A DNA stretch of 64,000 bases from an uncultured Actinomyces sp. (GTDB lineage: Bacteria > Actinomycetota > Actinomycetes > Actinomycetales > Actinomycetaceae), in NCBI GenBank assembly GCA_938014245.1, contig CALLSD010000046.1, positions 11,231 through 75,230 of the forward strand, read 5' to 3'. The notes beneath the pieces are model-generated. The model had not been told where the DNA came from. It saw only the letters and a program-made list of their open reading frames with translations, and made no database searches. A program made the translations under genes and the position numbers. Shown here piece after piece: positions 45,556 through 55,031 of this stretch. Positions within the stretch are counted from its first letter, which is position 1. The number at the start of each line of letters is the position of its first letter.

Positions 45556-46797
45556 ATGAAGTTTGGTGTGAATTACACCCCGCGGCGGGGATGGTTCCAT
45601 TCGTGGCTGGATTTTGATGCCGAGGCCGTGCGTGATGACTTCCATGCCATCCGCGCGATCGGTTCCGACCACGTTCGGATCTTCCCGCTGTGGCCACTTC
45701 TGCAGCCCAATCGCACCCTTATCCGACATCGGGCAATTGGCGATGTTGTGAGAACGGTTGAAATCGCAGGGGAGTGCGGACTCGAAGTGACGGTCGATGT
45801 TCTTCAAGGACATTTGTCGTCTTTCGATTTCCTTCCCTCGTGGGTCACCTCGTGGCATCGCCGCAACCTCTTCAACGATCCCGATGTCGTCTCAGCACAG
45901 CGGAATCTGGTCGCTGAAATGGCGCGGGCGTTACGTGGGATTCCTGCGGCAGCTGGGCTATCTGTGGGCAACGAGTTCTTCCAATTTGCTGCATCGCGTC
46001 ATCCTTTCGCGCATGAAGTGAGCGAAGATGACGCGATGCAGTGGCTTAGGGGAGTTCTTGGAACGGCAAAACAGGAGTGGCCGCACGGGATTCACACTCA
46101 CAGTCATGATGATGACCTGTGGTTTGAAGACGATCAGCCTTTTACTCCTGAGTGCGCAACTACCGTAGGTGACCTCACCACTGTGCACTCATGGATCTTC
46201 GGGCGCATCGGACCACGGCTTGGAAAACAAGCTCCACAGCTTGTCTGGTTTGCCAGGTATTTGTGTGAGCTTGCCGCCGCATGGAGTGAGGACTCGGGCA
46301 GAGGCGTATGGCTTCAAGAAATCGGTGCTCCTGAGAACTATGTGGACCAAGACCAGGCCCCGCAGTTCCTCATGGAGACCCTTGAAATTCTCATGGGAGA
46401 GCGAGGCGGGGGAGTATCCCCTGGCCTTGAAGCAGTCACTTGGTGGTGCTCTCACGATGTCTCCCGTGAACTATCGGACTTTCCAGACATCGAGTATTCC
46501 TTGGGGCTGCTGGGACAAGACGGCAATCCGAAACCAATCGGAGAGGCCTTCCATCGTGCTGCTCAGCGTTGGGCGGATCTGCGAGTTCAGGGTGAGCAGC
46601 GTTCGTCCCTCCTACTGACTGCACAGGAGTGGACGCGCGTCGATACCGATGCTCGGCACGAGTATTTCGACCGATGGATGGAGCTTGCCTTGGCAGGAGA
46701 CGTTCGTTGCATCGAATTGGACCGTTCTCGTTATTTTCCACATGGTGATCAGGGGAATAGAAGAAAAGAAGCTTTCCTCTCTACGTGGGACTCTTAA
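45556..46797 (+). CDS. GH5-like glycosidase (candidate N-glycan-core beta-mannosidase)
   Basis: 413 residues from ATG 45556. Clan GH-A TIM-barrel features: FGVNYTPRRGW at strand 1, HVRIFPLWPLLQP, the acid/base motif GNEF with Glu about 139, and a candidate nucleophile in GVWLQEIGAP (Glu about 255). No signal peptide. Bifidobacterial GH5_18 enzymes that cleave the Man-beta-1,4-GlcNAc core of N-glycans lie beside GH38 genes, and this pair has the same arrangement. Family membership GH5 is likely; the subfamily is inference. Confidence 0.75.
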   Translation: MKFGVNYTPRRGWFHSWLDFDAEAVRDDFHAIRAIGSDHVRIFPLWPLLQPNRTLIRHRAIGDVVRTVEIAGECGLEVTVDVLQGHLSSFDFLPSWVTSWHRRNLFNDPDVVSAQRNLVAEMARALRGIPAAAGLSVGNEFFQFAASRHPFAHEVSEDDAMQWLRGVLGTAKQEWPHGIHTHSHDDDLWFEDDQPFTPECATTVGDLTTVHSWIFGRIGPRLGKQAPQLVWFARYLCELAAAWSEDSGRGVWLQEIGAPENYVDQDQAPQFLMETLEILMGERGGGVSPGLEAVTWWCSHDVSRELSDFPDIEYSLGLLGQDGNPKPIGEAFHRAAQRWADLRVQGEQRSSLLLTAQEWTRVDTDARHEYFDRWMELALAGDVRCIELDRSRYFPHGDQGNRRKEAFLSTWDS

Positions 46798-46839
46798 AAC
46801 CTAAGCGTTCTCAAAGTAGTTTCTTCGAAGGAGAAGACT

Positions 46840-47043
46840 ATGCGTCAGTTGCATATTTTCCTGACTGCCATCGCCTTGAATGCGGCATTCAGCTTGGTTG
46901 CTTGCTCCGGCGGTTCCGGAGCAAGCTCCTCTTCGCATGTGCTTAGAAGTTCTTCTTCAAGGGCTAAGAAAGTCTTTCTTGCGATGTGTTTACCGCGGGG
47001 TGTGGGCCGACAAAGCCCACACCCCGCTTCTCTATGCAAATAG
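46840..47043 (+). pseudogene. Truncated lipoprotein gene (remnant of a solute-binding protein?)
   Basis: 67 codons. AAGGAGAAGACT precedes ATG 46840, and the N-terminus is a normal lipoprotein signal with lipobox LVAC (Cys22) and a Ser/Gly linker. After about 45 codons the sequence becomes atypical, and the frame runs through a terminator hairpin (46995-47027) before the stop, which overlaps the convergent ligase gene. Nothing resembling a binding domain remains. The likely history is loss of most of a sugar-binding protein gene at the end of the mannosidase operon; a genuine tiny lipoprotein is less likely. Confidence 0.55.
46995..47027. terminator. Bidirectional terminator between the mannosidase operon and the acyl-ligase gene
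   Basis: GCGGGGTGTGGGC and its perfect complement with a 7-base loop, followed by TTCTCT on the plus strand. It lies inside the 3' part of the lipoprotein remnant and five bases beyond the stop of the minus-strand ligase gene. Confidence 0.8.
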
Positions 47044-48540
47044 GGCTTGAACCTGAGAGAAATCCACTTTCCCTGTCGTTGTCTTCGGGAGAGCCTCAGC
47101 CCAGCGGATACTGCGAGGATGCTGCCAAGGCGCCAAAGAATCTTTGACTAGATTCCTCACTTCTTTGAGGGAGGGCTCTTCATGAGTCGCCGGAACGAGC
47201 GCCGCTGCAACAATTTGTCCCCATCGTTCATCATCGAGGCCGACAACGCAGGCATCAGCCACACAGTCCAATGCGCGAAGAGCTTCTTCAACGTGCGCGG
47301 GGGAGACAAGCTCTCCACCCGTATTGATAACACGTGAGGAACGGCCGATCATATGCATGCAATGATCCTCATCGAAAACGGCGATGTCTGAGGAGGAAAA
47401 CCATTCATTCTCGCGTTCTTCTTCACCCCAATAACGCGAGGCAACTCCCGGGCCGCGTACTTCAATGATCCCGGCCTGCCCGGCCTCGGTAATGAGGTGA
47501 CCCTGCGCATCACGGAGACGGCACTGGATATAGGGGAAGGGGAAACCAATCGCACCTGGGTGAGCAGGCCAGCGCTCGGGACTCAAGAATGTTCCGGCGC
47601 CTCCTAGCTCAGTCATTCCCCACACATGAATGGGGGACAGGCCCATGCGTGACATTTCGTCAAAAAGTGATGCCCCCATGGCATCTCCGCCGACCAAGGG
47701 GTGCGTCCACGAGGAGAGATCGATTGTGGCCTCGCATGCGGCCTGTACGAGCATATGGCACATAGCTGGCACTGCAAACATGATCGAGATACGCCATTTC
47801 TCGATGCCGCGAGCCACTTCAAGCGGGTCGAAAGAGGCGAAGACGACGAGGGTTCCTCCGTGAGTGAAGATATCCATCGAGGTGCCGTTGAAACCACCGA
47901 TATGAGATAGTGGCGCGACTACCCCACAAACCGCTGATCCGGGACAGTATTCGAACCCATCCCTAAAGCACTGAGAAGCCCACCACAGGTTCGCATGACT
48001 CAGCGCCGCGGCCCTCATCTTCCCTGTCGTACCGGAGGTGAAAACTAAAGCGGCAGTCTCATCGTGGCATGGGAGCGGAACGAAATCTGCTGGGCACTCG
48101 CTACTGGTTTCACGCGCGAGCATGTTGAGATCCTCAAAAGACAAACATGCCAGCAAATTGCTTGTGTGAGGCGTGAAGTGCTCTTCTCCAATGATGAGCG
48201 CAGGTGCGACTTCGTCATACAGGCGCGTGCGCACTGCCTCGGGGAGGAGTGGCGAAATAGGAACAGTGACCGCATGAATCCATGATGCGGCCGTGTGGAT
48301 CAGGAAATGCCACACGCTGTTGGGAGCACATACAACGATTCGATCACCGGCATTCAGTCCCAGAGTCGTGAAATACCAAGCAAGCCTGCGAACGCAGCCA
48401 GCGCTCTGCGCAAGAGTAAACGTGCGTGCACTCTCAGCATCGATCAGGCTGAGTCGGTCTGGATGCTGATCTGCTGCAGACAGCAGTGCGTGGGCAGGCG
48501 AGAGATCGGGCAAAACTTCCGCCTGACACCCGGTATTCAT
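47032..48540 (-). CDS. AMP-forming acyl/aryl-CoA synthetase-like ligase coupled to lipA
   Basis: 502 residues. Adenylate-forming superfamily: P-loop [15 protein letters not shown] (about 170), [42 protein letters not shown], and the C-terminal lysine motif TTTGKVDF. The length matches OSB-CoA (MenE) and medium-chain acyl-CoA ligases. The start overlaps the lipA stop (ATGA at 48540), so it is translated with lipoate synthesis genes, and no men genes are in the window. A role in activating octanoate, lipoate or another acid is possible; annotation as MenE would be unsafe. Confidence 0.85.
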   Translation of the reverse strand: MNTGCQAEVLPDLSPAHALLSAADQHPDRLSLIDAESARTFTLAQSAGCVRRLAWYFTTLGLNAGDRIVVCAPNSVWHFLIHTAASWIHAVTVPISPLLPEAVRTRLYDEVAPALIIGEEHFTPHTSNLLACLSFEDLNMLARETSSECPADFVPLPCHDETAALVFTSGTTGKMRAAALSHANLWWASQCFRDGFEYCPGSAVCGVVAPLSHIGGFNGTSMDIFTHGGTLVVFASFDPLEVARGIEKWRISIMFAVPAMCHMLVQAACEATIDLSSWTHPLVGGDAMGASLFDEMSRMGLSPIHVWGMTELGGAGTFLSPERWPAHPGAIGFPFPYIQCRLRDAQGHLITEAGQAGIIEVRGPGVASRYWGEEERENEWFSSSDIAVFDEDHCMHMIGRSSRVINTGGELVSPAHVEEALRALDCVADACVVGLDDERWGQIVAAALVPATHEEPSLKEVRNLVKDSLAPWQHPRSIRWAEALPKTTTGKVDFSQVQALFA

Positions 48541-49589
48541 CGAGCGCCGGCCATCTGGCGGTGAAGTTCTTGGCGTTTCTTCAGGCGCTCAAGGACCGAT
48601 CCCGCTTCCTGCAAGGTCGAACCGGAGTTCTCGATGTGTGCGAGTTCTTCCGGAATTTCGAAGCCTCGGGCGCGCATTCCCTTTGCCCACAGCAATCCCG
48701 CGCGATAGGACGAACGGACGAGGGGGCCGGCCATGACCCCGGCGAAGCCCATGGCCTCGGCCTCGGCAGAAAGCTCGATGAACTCTTCGGGATGCACCCA
48801 ACGGTCGATTGGATGGTGCAGGGGAGAAGGGCGCAGATACTGCGTAAGAGTGAGAAGATCGCAACCGGACTCGTGCAGGGCACGCATGGCTTCAAGAATT
48901 TCCTCGCGGGTTTCGCCCATGCCCAAAATCAGGTTTGATTTCGTGACCATTCCACCGTCGTGTGCGCGTTTAATCATTGCGAGTGAACGCTCGTAACGGA
49001 AGGCGGGGCGAATTTTCTTGAAGATTCGCGGGACAGTTTCAAGGTTGTGAGCGAAGACCTGGGGAGCGGCTTCAATAACCATATCGATGGACTCAGCGCT
49101 GCCTCGGAAATCGTCGACGAGAAGTTCAACTCCTGTTCCCGGGCTCTTTTGGCGGATTTGGCGCGTGGTTTCTGCATAGAGCCAAGCCGCGCCATCGGGG
49201 AGGTCATCGCGGGTGACGCCGGTGATCGTCGCGTAGCGAAGCCCCATTTGAGCGACCGATTCGGCGATGCGTCTGGGTTCGTCTTGGTCGTATTCCGTGG
49301 GACGCCCAGTTGCGATATCGCAAAAATCGCACCTTCGCGTGCAGATTGCACCACCCAAGAGGAAAGTTGCTTCACGGTCTTCCCAGCATTCGTAAATATT
49401 GGGGCAGCCAGCCTCTGCGCAGACGGTGTGTAGTCCTGCGCCGCGAGCAAGAGAACGCATGTCTTGGTAGTTCTCACCGGCGCGTGCGGTTGTGCGAATC
49501 CACTCGGGCTTGTTTTCGATGGGAGTTTGCGCGTTGCGAACCTCGACGCGCAAAAGCTTGCGTCCCTCGGGATCGGGGAGAGTACTCAT
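48537..49589 (-). CDS. lipA: Lipoyl synthase
   Basis: 350 residues from ATG 49589, which overlaps the lipB stop (ATGA). Radical-SAM enzyme inserting two sulfurs into protein-bound octanoate. Both clusters are visible: auxiliary Cys57, Cys62 and Cys68 ([13 protein letters not shown]) and radical-SAM Cys83, Cys87 and Cys90 (CTRRCDFC); [13 protein letters not shown] and the C-terminal RSSYRAG (auxiliary serine) are present. Operon lipB-lipA-ligase. It provides lipoyl E2 for the aceE complex. Confidence 0.96.
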   Translation of the reverse strand: MSTLPDPEGRKLLRVEVRNAQTPIENKPEWIRTTARAGENYQDMRSLARGAGLHTVCAEAGCPNIYECWEDREATFLLGGAICTRRCDFCDIATGRPTEYDQDEPRRIAESVAQMGLRYATITGVTRDDLPDGAAWLYAETTRQIRQKSPGTGVELLVDDFRGSAESIDMVIEAAPQVFAHNLETVPRIFKKIRPAFRYERSLAMIKRAHDGGMVTKSNLILGMGETREEILEAMRALHESGCDLLTLTQYLRPSPLHHPIDRWVHPEEFIELSAEAEAMGFAGVMAGPLVRSSYRAGLLWAKGMRARGFEIPEELAHIENSGSTLQEAGSVLERLKKRQELHRQMAGAR

Positions 49590-50317
49590 TGGGTGCGTCC
49601 TTCCGAATTTTCCATTGCCGAGGCCGCCGGTGCGAATGCGCCGATGGGTGCAGTTTCCCAGTGGAGCGGCTCTGGAGCTGAGTGAAGTTGTGGGGTAATC
49701 GATGCGATCATGTGTGGGACCAAGAGTTGGGCAGCTTGGGTCACATCGCTGGAGATTCCTTCCCATGAGAGGGAAGCGACGTCCGCGTCAGTCAGGCCGC
49801 AGGGAATGATGCCAGAGAAAGCATACTGGGGGTCAATATCGACATTAAGAGCGATCCCGTGCATGGTCGCGCCTCGTGCGACCTTCAAGCCGATTGCACA
49901 AATCTTTCGGTCGCGGCCGTGGTCGCCTCGAAGCCATACTCCTGCCCGGCCTTCAATGCGTTCCACGGGAAGTCCCCATTCTTCGCGCAAAGTCTCAAGG
50001 ACGCCATTTTCGACGCTGCGAATCCATGCGTACAGATCGACTGGCTGGCGAAGGCGCACAATCGGGTAGATAACGACTTGTCCGGGGCCATGCCATGTCG
50101 CAGAACCCGCACGATCGACGTGGATGACGGGCAGCGTTGAATCGGGAATATCTTGGGGCTTTGTATGACGTCCTGCTGTCCAGGCTGGGGCAAACTCGCC
50201 GACGATCAGGGTGTCTTCCGCTTCGCCGCGGGCGACCTGGTCATGAAGCGCATGCTGATAGTCGTTCACGGCGGAGTAATCAGTCAGTCCGCTGGGGATG
50301 AGATTCAAAATCCGCAC
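49586..50317 (-). CDS. lipB: Octanoyl-[acyl-carrier protein] transferase LipB
   Basis: 243 residues, GTG start at 50317. Transfers octanoate from ACP to the E2 lysine. Catalytic Lys138 in [10 protein letters not shown] and Cys173 in PCGLTD; GGG-equivalent substrate-binding loop [17 protein letters not shown]. The C-terminus (about 200-243) is a variable extension. It is divergent from the NIF3-like gene; the 99-base gap between them holds both promoters. Confidence 0.94.
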   Translation of the reverse strand: MRILNLIPSGLTDYSAVNDYQHALHDQVARGEAEDTLIVGEFAPAWTAGRHTKPQDIPDSTLPVIHVDRAGSATWHGPGQVVIYPIVRLRQPVDLYAWIRSVENGVLETLREEWGLPVERIEGRAGVWLRGDHGRDRKICAIGLKVARGATMHGIALNVDIDPQYAFSGIIPCGLTDADVASLSWEGISSDVTQAAQLLVPHMIASITPQLHSAPEPLHWETAPIGAFAPAASAMENSEGRTQ

Positions 50318-50416
50318 CCTTCGATTTTAGAGGCGCGTTAGGTGCATTTCCTGAGCTTAGAGTGGGACATTCGTCCCACTGCTGTGACCTATCATGCATC
50401 CGGTTAGACTGAAGTC

Positions 50417-51262
50417 ATGACGCAATGGACCGTTGACACCATACGAACGTTGATGAATCAGTGGTATCCGCCCTCGACGGCGCATGGGTGGGACAAAGTC
50501 GGACTCATTACAGGTGCTCCTCAAGCACCGGTTCACAAAGTGCTCGTGGCGCTTGACCCCACGCAAGCAGTCATTGACGAGGCCTGTGGGTGGGGCGCTG
50601 ACATGGTTATCACCCATCACCCCCTCCTCCTCAGGGGAGCGTCATTCCTTTCGGAAGAAAGCGCGAAAGGGCGAATGGTCGCCGCTCTCAATCGTTCCCG
50701 TATCGCTCTTTTTAATGCACACACCAACGGGGATGTTGCAATCGACGGAGTGGCACAGGCCTGTGCAGACGTCATCGGTCTGAAGGACACCGAAGTTTTA
50801 GCCCCCGAAGGGACGAATGATCGGGGGCAAATGATCGGGCTTGGGCGCATTGGTACCGTTTCTCCGATGAGCCTACGGGAGTTCGCGCGTGTTGTTGCAC
50901 AAGCCTTACCAGCCGGTCCAACAGGACTACTCGTCGGCGGTGATCTTGACGCGACAATTCACCGAGTTGCGGTGAGCCCGGGAGCGGGAGATAGCCTGCT
51001 TGACCTAGTCCTTACCAGCGGGGCAGATGTCTTTATCACCGCTGATCTGCGCCATCACCCCGCCAGTGAATTCCTCGAAGAAGGGCATTGTGGCCTTATT
51101 TGTGCAAGTCACTGGGCAACGGAGACACTGTGGATGCCGGTACTTGCTCGCAAATTGAGGGAAGAAGCACGCCGATCAGCTATCACCTGTGAGGTGAAAG
51201 TCTCTACCATTGTGACAGAGCCGTGGAACGTTCATTTGAATACGGAGGGAAGTTACCTGTGA
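50417..51262 (+). CDS. NIF3/DUF34 dinuclear metal protein
   Basis: 281 residues. Members form toroids with a two-metal site; a GTP-cyclohydrolase-like fold with unresolved physiological role. Metal ligands appear in DMVITHHPLLL, HTNGDVA (about 97) and in the C-terminal half GADVFITADLRHHPASE and ICASHWATE. ATG at 50417. The gene overlaps the coiled-coil gene (GTGA at 51259); NIF3 followed by a C4 zinc-ribbon gene is a regular actinobacterial pair. Confidence 0.9.
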   Translation: MTQWTVDTIRTLMNQWYPPSTAHGWDKVGLITGAPQAPVHKVLVALDPTQAVIDEACGWGADMVITHHPLLLRGASFLSEESAKGRMVAALNRSRIALFNAHTNGDVAIDGVAQACADVIGLKDTEVLAPEGTNDRGQMIGLGRIGTVSPMSLREFARVVAQALPAGPTGLLVGGDLDATIHRVAVSPGAGDSLLDLVLTSGADVFITADLRHHPASEFLEEGHCGLICASHWATETLWMPVLARKLREEARRSAITCEVKVSTIVTEPWNVHLNTEGSYL

Positions 51263-51987
51263 AAGCGCCTCACCCCCAGCAATTGGTCTTACTCGAGCTG
51301 CAAAAGCTCGACCAGAAGGAATCTTCGCTCCGCCACCGTCGTCAAGCCCATCCCGCACATGAAACTGTGCGCGAACTGGCTGGTCGTCTTGCTGATCTGC
51401 GCCGTGCAGCAGTGTCGCAAAGCGCTGTGATTTCGGACTGTGAGCGCGAGAGCGCCCGCATCGAAGACGAGATTGAACGCGTGCGCCAACGTCGCGATCG
51501 TCAAAGCGAGAGAATCGAAAAGAACCAGGTTCCCCTGCGCGATATTAATTCCATGCAGCACGAGATCGCGCAGATGGACGAGCGCATCAAACGCCTCGAG
51601 GAAGACCAACTTTCCGCAGAGGAACGAACCGATGCGGCAAGAAACGCTCAGACTCAGATGAACGCTGAAGCAGAAGCAATTGAAGCCGATATTGAATCGA
51701 CGAAGGCTCGTTTCCTTGAGGAAACCGCTGAACTTGATGATGAACTTCGCGGCGTGATTGCGCAGCGTCGTGAGCGTGCTGCTCAGATTGATGCTGCGCT
51801 TCTTGAAGAATACGAAGCCGCGCGTGACAAGAACGGTGCCCTTGCCGTGATTGAGGTGCGCGACGGTAACGCTATGGGCTTTGCTGAGCTTTCCCCGATG
51901 GAACTTGAGCGCATCCGCCTGACCCCCAGCGATGAACTCTACTTCGCGGAAGATACCGGGCAGATTGTCGTTCGGACCCGAAGCTAA
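51259..51987 (+). CDS. C4-zinc-ribbon-family coiled-coil protein that lacks the zinc cysteines
   Basis: 242 residues from GTG 51259 (GGAGG upstream), overlapping the NIF3-like stop. Residues 10-190 are a long antiparallel coiled coil typical of this family (IEDEIERVRQRRDRQSERIE, NSMQHEIAQMDERIKRLEED). The C-terminal 43 residues keep the family's ELSPMELERIRLTPSDE spine, but where homologues have two CxxC pairs the residues are Ala205/Phe208 and Ala230/Thr233, so zinc cannot bind. The frame is intact. Function of the family is unknown; it is often called a nucleic-acid-binding zinc ribbon. Confidence 0.85.
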   Translation: MKAPHPQQLVLLELQKLDQKESSLRHRRQAHPAHETVRELAGRLADLRRAAVSQSAVISDCERESARIEDEIERVRQRRDRQSERIEKNQVPLRDINSMQHEIAQMDERIKRLEEDQLSAEERTDAARNAQTQMNAEAEAIEADIESTKARFLEETAELDDELRGVIAQRRERAAQIDAALLEEYEAARDKNGALAVIEVRDGNAMGFAELSPMELERIRLTPSDELYFAEDTGQIVVRTRS

Positions 51988-51990
51988 AAC

Positions 51991-52023
51991 AAAGAAATGC
52001 CCCGCGATGCGGGGCTTTTCTTT
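51991..52023. terminator. Terminator shared by the coiled-coil gene and yaaA
   Basis: GCCCCGC-GAT-GCGGGGC followed by TTTTCTTTT, with flanking A-rich and T-rich arms that extend the stem. It lies between convergent genes and can act in both directions. Confidence 0.85.
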
Positions 52024-52844
52024 TATTCCTCAGCGGTGATCAGAGTCAGGGTGCGCGTACTTCCACGGAGTCGAGTTGAGCGTGGCGGCGATACCTCAAT
52101 TGCTTTGACGCGACTTGTCACTCCGTGTGCATCGCAAGTGTGAATCCTGGGAATGATGTCGTGGAGCGCTTCTTTAAGTTCTATTTCCTGAGTGATGGCG
52201 GAGGCAACGGGGGCAAGTGCGGCAGCGAGGATTCCGCGCCACTTTTTTGCATTGTGCGAGACAACGCTTCGTTTCCCGTCTTTTTCGCGCTCAACGCGAA
52301 CATCCCACAGATGCGCCCACTGAGCTGTACAAGCATTCTTGTAGTCACTTGAGCGGCAATCAAGGATTGTGTGCCCAGCATAGTGATCTTTCAGTTCTTC
52401 GTTGAGAACTCGGCGCCACAGGGAGGAGATTTTTCCGAGCGTAGGTAAGGCCGCACCCATTGCAAGGCGGTGGAGGGGAATCATGTCCTCAGCGCGAAGC
52501 ACTCCAAAGATTCCCGAGAAGATGAGGATGCGCCGAGCATCTTCTCCTTCCCAGATAGTTGGGTTGTGCTCGCGAAGAGCTTCGTAAAGCACACCAGTGA
52601 ATACTGTCGATGCTGGGGCGCAAGGCTGGTTCATGAGGGCACGATTGGCAACAAGTTCTGCTTCGTGCTTCGCGCCAATATTGAAGATGCGCTGCGCTGT
52701 TTGGGGCTCGGTGATTTGACCGCAGGCCTTTATTATTTCCGCGCGAGTTGAATTCAAGATCGGAAACGACAGCGAATCGAGGTTCAGATTCGGGCCGTCG
52801 CTGGGTGCATTCTTGCCTTCTGAGGGCGGTAACCAGATATCCAC
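52023..52844 (-). CDS. yaaA: YaaA / UPF0246 family peroxide-stress protein
   Basis: 273 residues, GTG start at 52844. Family signatures: WLPPSEGKNAP at the N-terminus, AVFTGVLYEAL-like ASTVFTGVLYEALRE, RILIFSGIFGVLRAEDMIPLHRLAMG, and DCRSSDYKNACTAQWAHLWDVRVERE. YaaA of E. coli limits iron and oxidative DNA damage and has a DNA-binding fold. It shares a terminator with the convergent coiled-coil gene. Confidence 0.9.
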   Translation of the reverse strand: MDIWLPPSEGKNAPSDGPNLNLDSLSFPILNSTRAEIIKACGQITEPQTAQRIFNIGAKHEAELVANRALMNQPCAPASTVFTGVLYEALREHNPTIWEGEDARRILIFSGIFGVLRAEDMIPLHRLAMGAALPTLGKISSLWRRVLNEELKDHYAGHTILDCRSSDYKNACTAQWAHLWDVRVEREKDGKRSVVSHNAKKWRGILAAALAPVASAITQEIELKEALHDIIPRIHTCDAHGVTSRVKAIEVSPPRSTRLRGSTRTLTLITAEE

Positions 52845-52887
52845 GACTCCACACTAGTTATAAACGCGCTAAACTTCCCTGTGCATA

Positions 52888-53233
52888 CGAGTTGGCTGGG
52901 CGGCCGCGCGACTTTAAGTCTCGAGGAACGTCCGGGCTCCACAGGGCAGGATGGTGGCTAACAGCCACCCGGGGTGACCCGCGGGAAAGTGCCACAGAAA
53001 AGAAACCGCTGCGTAAGCAGTAAGGGTGAAAAGGTGAGGTAAGAGCTCACCAGCGTTGCGGGCGACCGCATCGGCTTGGTAAACCCCATCCGGAGCAAGA
53101 CCGAGCAGCAGACGTAAAGAATTGCCCGTTCGATGTCTGCGGGTAGGTTGCTTGAGGCCATCGGCAACGATGGTCCTAGATAGATGGTCGCCACTACGAA
53201 AGTAGGACAAAACCCGGCGTACAGGCTGACTCG
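52888..53233 (+). ncRNA. rnpB: RNase P RNA (bacterial type A)
   Basis: About 346 bases. P1 is formed by CGAGTTGGCT and AGGCTGACTCG at the ends. Conserved core segments are present: GAGGAACGTCCGGGCTCCACAGGGCAGG (split as GAGGAACGTCCGGGC and CTCCACAGGGCAGG), the GTGCCACAGAAA segment, AAGGGTGAAAAGGTG, TAAGAGCTCACCAGC, AAACCCCATCCGGAGCAAGA, and the terminal ACAAAACCCGGCGTACAGG. It catalyses 5' maturation of tRNAs. A TAAACT at 52870-52875 is a plausible -10. Ends are approximate to a few bases. Confidence 0.96.
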
Positions 53234-53240
53234 AATGCAC

Positions 53241-53274
53241 TTGAGGGCCGCTTGGAAATCCAAGCGGCCCTCAA
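53241..53274 (+). terminator. Terminator after rnpB
   Basis: TTGAGGGCCGCTTGG and its perfect complement around an AAAT loop, eight bases past the RNA. It is also 35 bases beyond the stop of ppgK on the other strand. Confidence 0.8.
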
Positions 53275-53308
53275 AATTATGGTCAAGAGGAAGTAACCTG
53301 ATCGGACC

Positions 53309-54061
53309 TTAAGCGCGAGACTCGCGTGCGGCCTCGAAAGCTGCTCCGACGATGCCTGCAGTGTTGCGCAAGATTGCCGGTACAACGGGAGTGCGCAGGT
53401 TCAAGAGCGGGAGGAACTTCTCGTGGTTGGCGCTCACGCCGCCGCCGATAACAAAGAGATCGGGGGAGAAGAGCATCTCAACGTGCGAGTAATAGCGCTG
53501 GAGACGACCAGCCCAGGTCACCCAATCCAGATTCTGTGCTGTTTTCTGGCCTGCCGAGGCCTGAGTTTCGGCATCGTGGCCATCGATCTCGAGGTGGCCA
53601 AGTTCGGAGTTGGGGAGAAGGATCCCGTCGTTGATGATTGCCGAGCCGATTCCAGTTCCGAGCGTCGTCACGATGACGACACCGGGAACGCCTCGTGCGG
53701 CGCCGTAAATGGCTTCGCCAAGTCCCGCGGCATCTGCATCGTTTAGGGCGACGATCGTGCGCCCCAGATGACGGTCCATGAGCTCGACGACATCGATTCC
53801 CGCCCAAGAAGGATCGAGGTTAGCCATGAAAGGAACGCGCCCGTGCACGATGGGAGCAGGGAAAGTAATTCCAACCGGAATTTCTGGTGTGACGCCAAGT
53901 GTTTCAAGGACCTGACCGCACACCTGTGCAACAGCATCTGGCGTTGCAGGGGAAGGCGTTTCAATAAGAACACTCTCGCCGGAGTATGTTCCCGTTGTGA
54001 GGTCGACAAGTGCGCCTTTGACGCCTGAACCGCCGATATCAATTCCGCATGCGAGTTCCAT
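53309..54061 (-). CDS. ppgK: Polyphosphate glucokinase
   Basis: 250 residues, ROK superfamily. Phosphorylates glucose with polyphosphate or ATP, a hallmark of actinobacteria. Motifs: [16 protein letters not shown] (phosphate-1), [21 protein letters not shown] (phosphate-2), [23 protein letters not shown] and [23 protein letters not shown] precedes ATG 54061. It lies 72 bases downstream of map on the same strand. Confidence 0.94.
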   Translation of the reverse strand: MELACGIDIGGSGVKGALVDLTTGTYSGESVLIETPSPATPDAVAQVCGQVLETLGVTPEIPVGITFPAPIVHGRVPFMANLDPSWAGIDVVELMDRHLGRTIVALNDADAAGLGEAIYGAARGVPGVVIVTTLGTGIGSAIINDGILLPNSELGHLEIDGHDAETQASAGQKTAQNLDWVTWAGRLQRYYSHVEMLFSPDLFVIGGGVSANHEKFLPLLNLRTPVVPAILRNTAGIVGAAFEAARESRA

Positions 54062-54133
54062 GTTCTTCTCCTTTGAGTGGCCGCACTACTAAGAATAACT
54101 GCCATCCAGAACGGATAACAATTTGCTGCTGTA

Positions 54134-55018
54134 TCAGGGGAGAGTGAGGATTTCTGCGCCGTCTTCAGTCACGACGATCGTGTGCTCAAATTGTGCTGAT
54201 CGGCCGCGATCCTTCGTGACGACAGTCCAATCGTCATCCCACTGCTCCCACTCAATTCCGCCCAGATTGAGCATGGGTTCGATGGTGAAAACCATGCCTT
54301 CTTCCATGACTTCGTTATGCGCAGGAGCCGCATCGTAGTGGGGAACAATCAAGCCTGAGTGGAATGCTTCACCGACGCCGTGCCCGGTAAAATCACGAAC
54401 GACACCGTAGTCAAAGCGATGCGCATAGGATTCAATCACTCGACCGATGACGTTAATCTCGCGACCGGGGCGCACAGCTTTGATGCCACGCATCATCGCG
54501 TTACGGGTACGTTCAATGAGGAGATGGGACTCTTCATCCACATTTCCTACCTCGAACATCGCGCAGGTATCGCCGTGAACACCGTCGTAGTACGCCGTGA
54601 TATCGACATTGACGATGTCCCCGTCTTCGAGGGGCCGATCATCAGGGATACCGTGGCAGATTACTTCATTAATCGAGGTGCATAGGGACTTAGGGAATCC
54701 CATGTAACCCAGACATGATGGGTAGGCATCGTGCGAAATGATGAACTCATGGCCTATGCGGTCCAATTCGTCCGTCGTTACCCCGGGACGAATTGCTTCA
54801 CCGACTACCTGCAGCGCCTGTGCCGCGATACGGCCTGCCACACGGATTTTTTCAATCGTTTCGGGGCTTTTAATATCGCCGGCAGTGACGACTTCGGGAC
54901 CTGAGTGATACATGTACTCAGGACGGTCGATGTGTGCGGGAACCGCACGACGCGGTGAGATCTTACCGGGCTTTAAAGTTCCAAGTGGAGCACGCTTTGC
55001 GCCAAGTGATTGCGACAT
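54134..55018 (-). CDS. map: Methionine aminopeptidase, type I
   Basis: 294 residues from ATG 55018 (GAGGTTGAATCAACA upstream; the frame extends further but overlaps panB). Removes the initiator Met. Pita-bread fold with metal ligands in [16 protein letters not shown] (two Asp), GHGVGEAFH (His), MVFTIEPML (Glu) and AQFEHTIVV (Glu). The 45-residue N-terminal extension ([20 protein letters not shown]) with a proline-rich linker is the actinobacterial MapB type. It follows panB by 13 bases on the minus strand. Confidence 0.95.
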   Translation of the reverse strand: MSQSLGAKRAPLGTLKPGKISPRRAVPAHIDRPEYMYHSGPEVVTAGDIKSPETIEKIRVAGRIAAQALQVVGEAIRPGVTTDELDRIGHEFIISHDAYPSCLGYMGFPKSLCTSINEVICHGIPDDRPLEDGDIVNVDITAYYDGVHGDTCAMFEVGNVDEESHLLIERTRNAMMRGIKAVRPGREINVIGRVIESYAHRFDYGVVRDFTGHGVGEAFHSGLIVPHYDAAPAHNEVMEEGMVFTIEPMLNLGGIEWEQWDDDWTVVTKDRGRSAQFEHTIVVTEDGAEILTLP

Positions 55019-55031
55019 TGTTGATTCAACC

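Noticed and set aside
54111..54124. CGGATAACAATTTG, a 13-base match to the E. coli lac operator, between ppgK and map
   Set aside because: Single half-site match with no palindrome, no nearby sugar operon and no phylogenetic reason; treated as chance.
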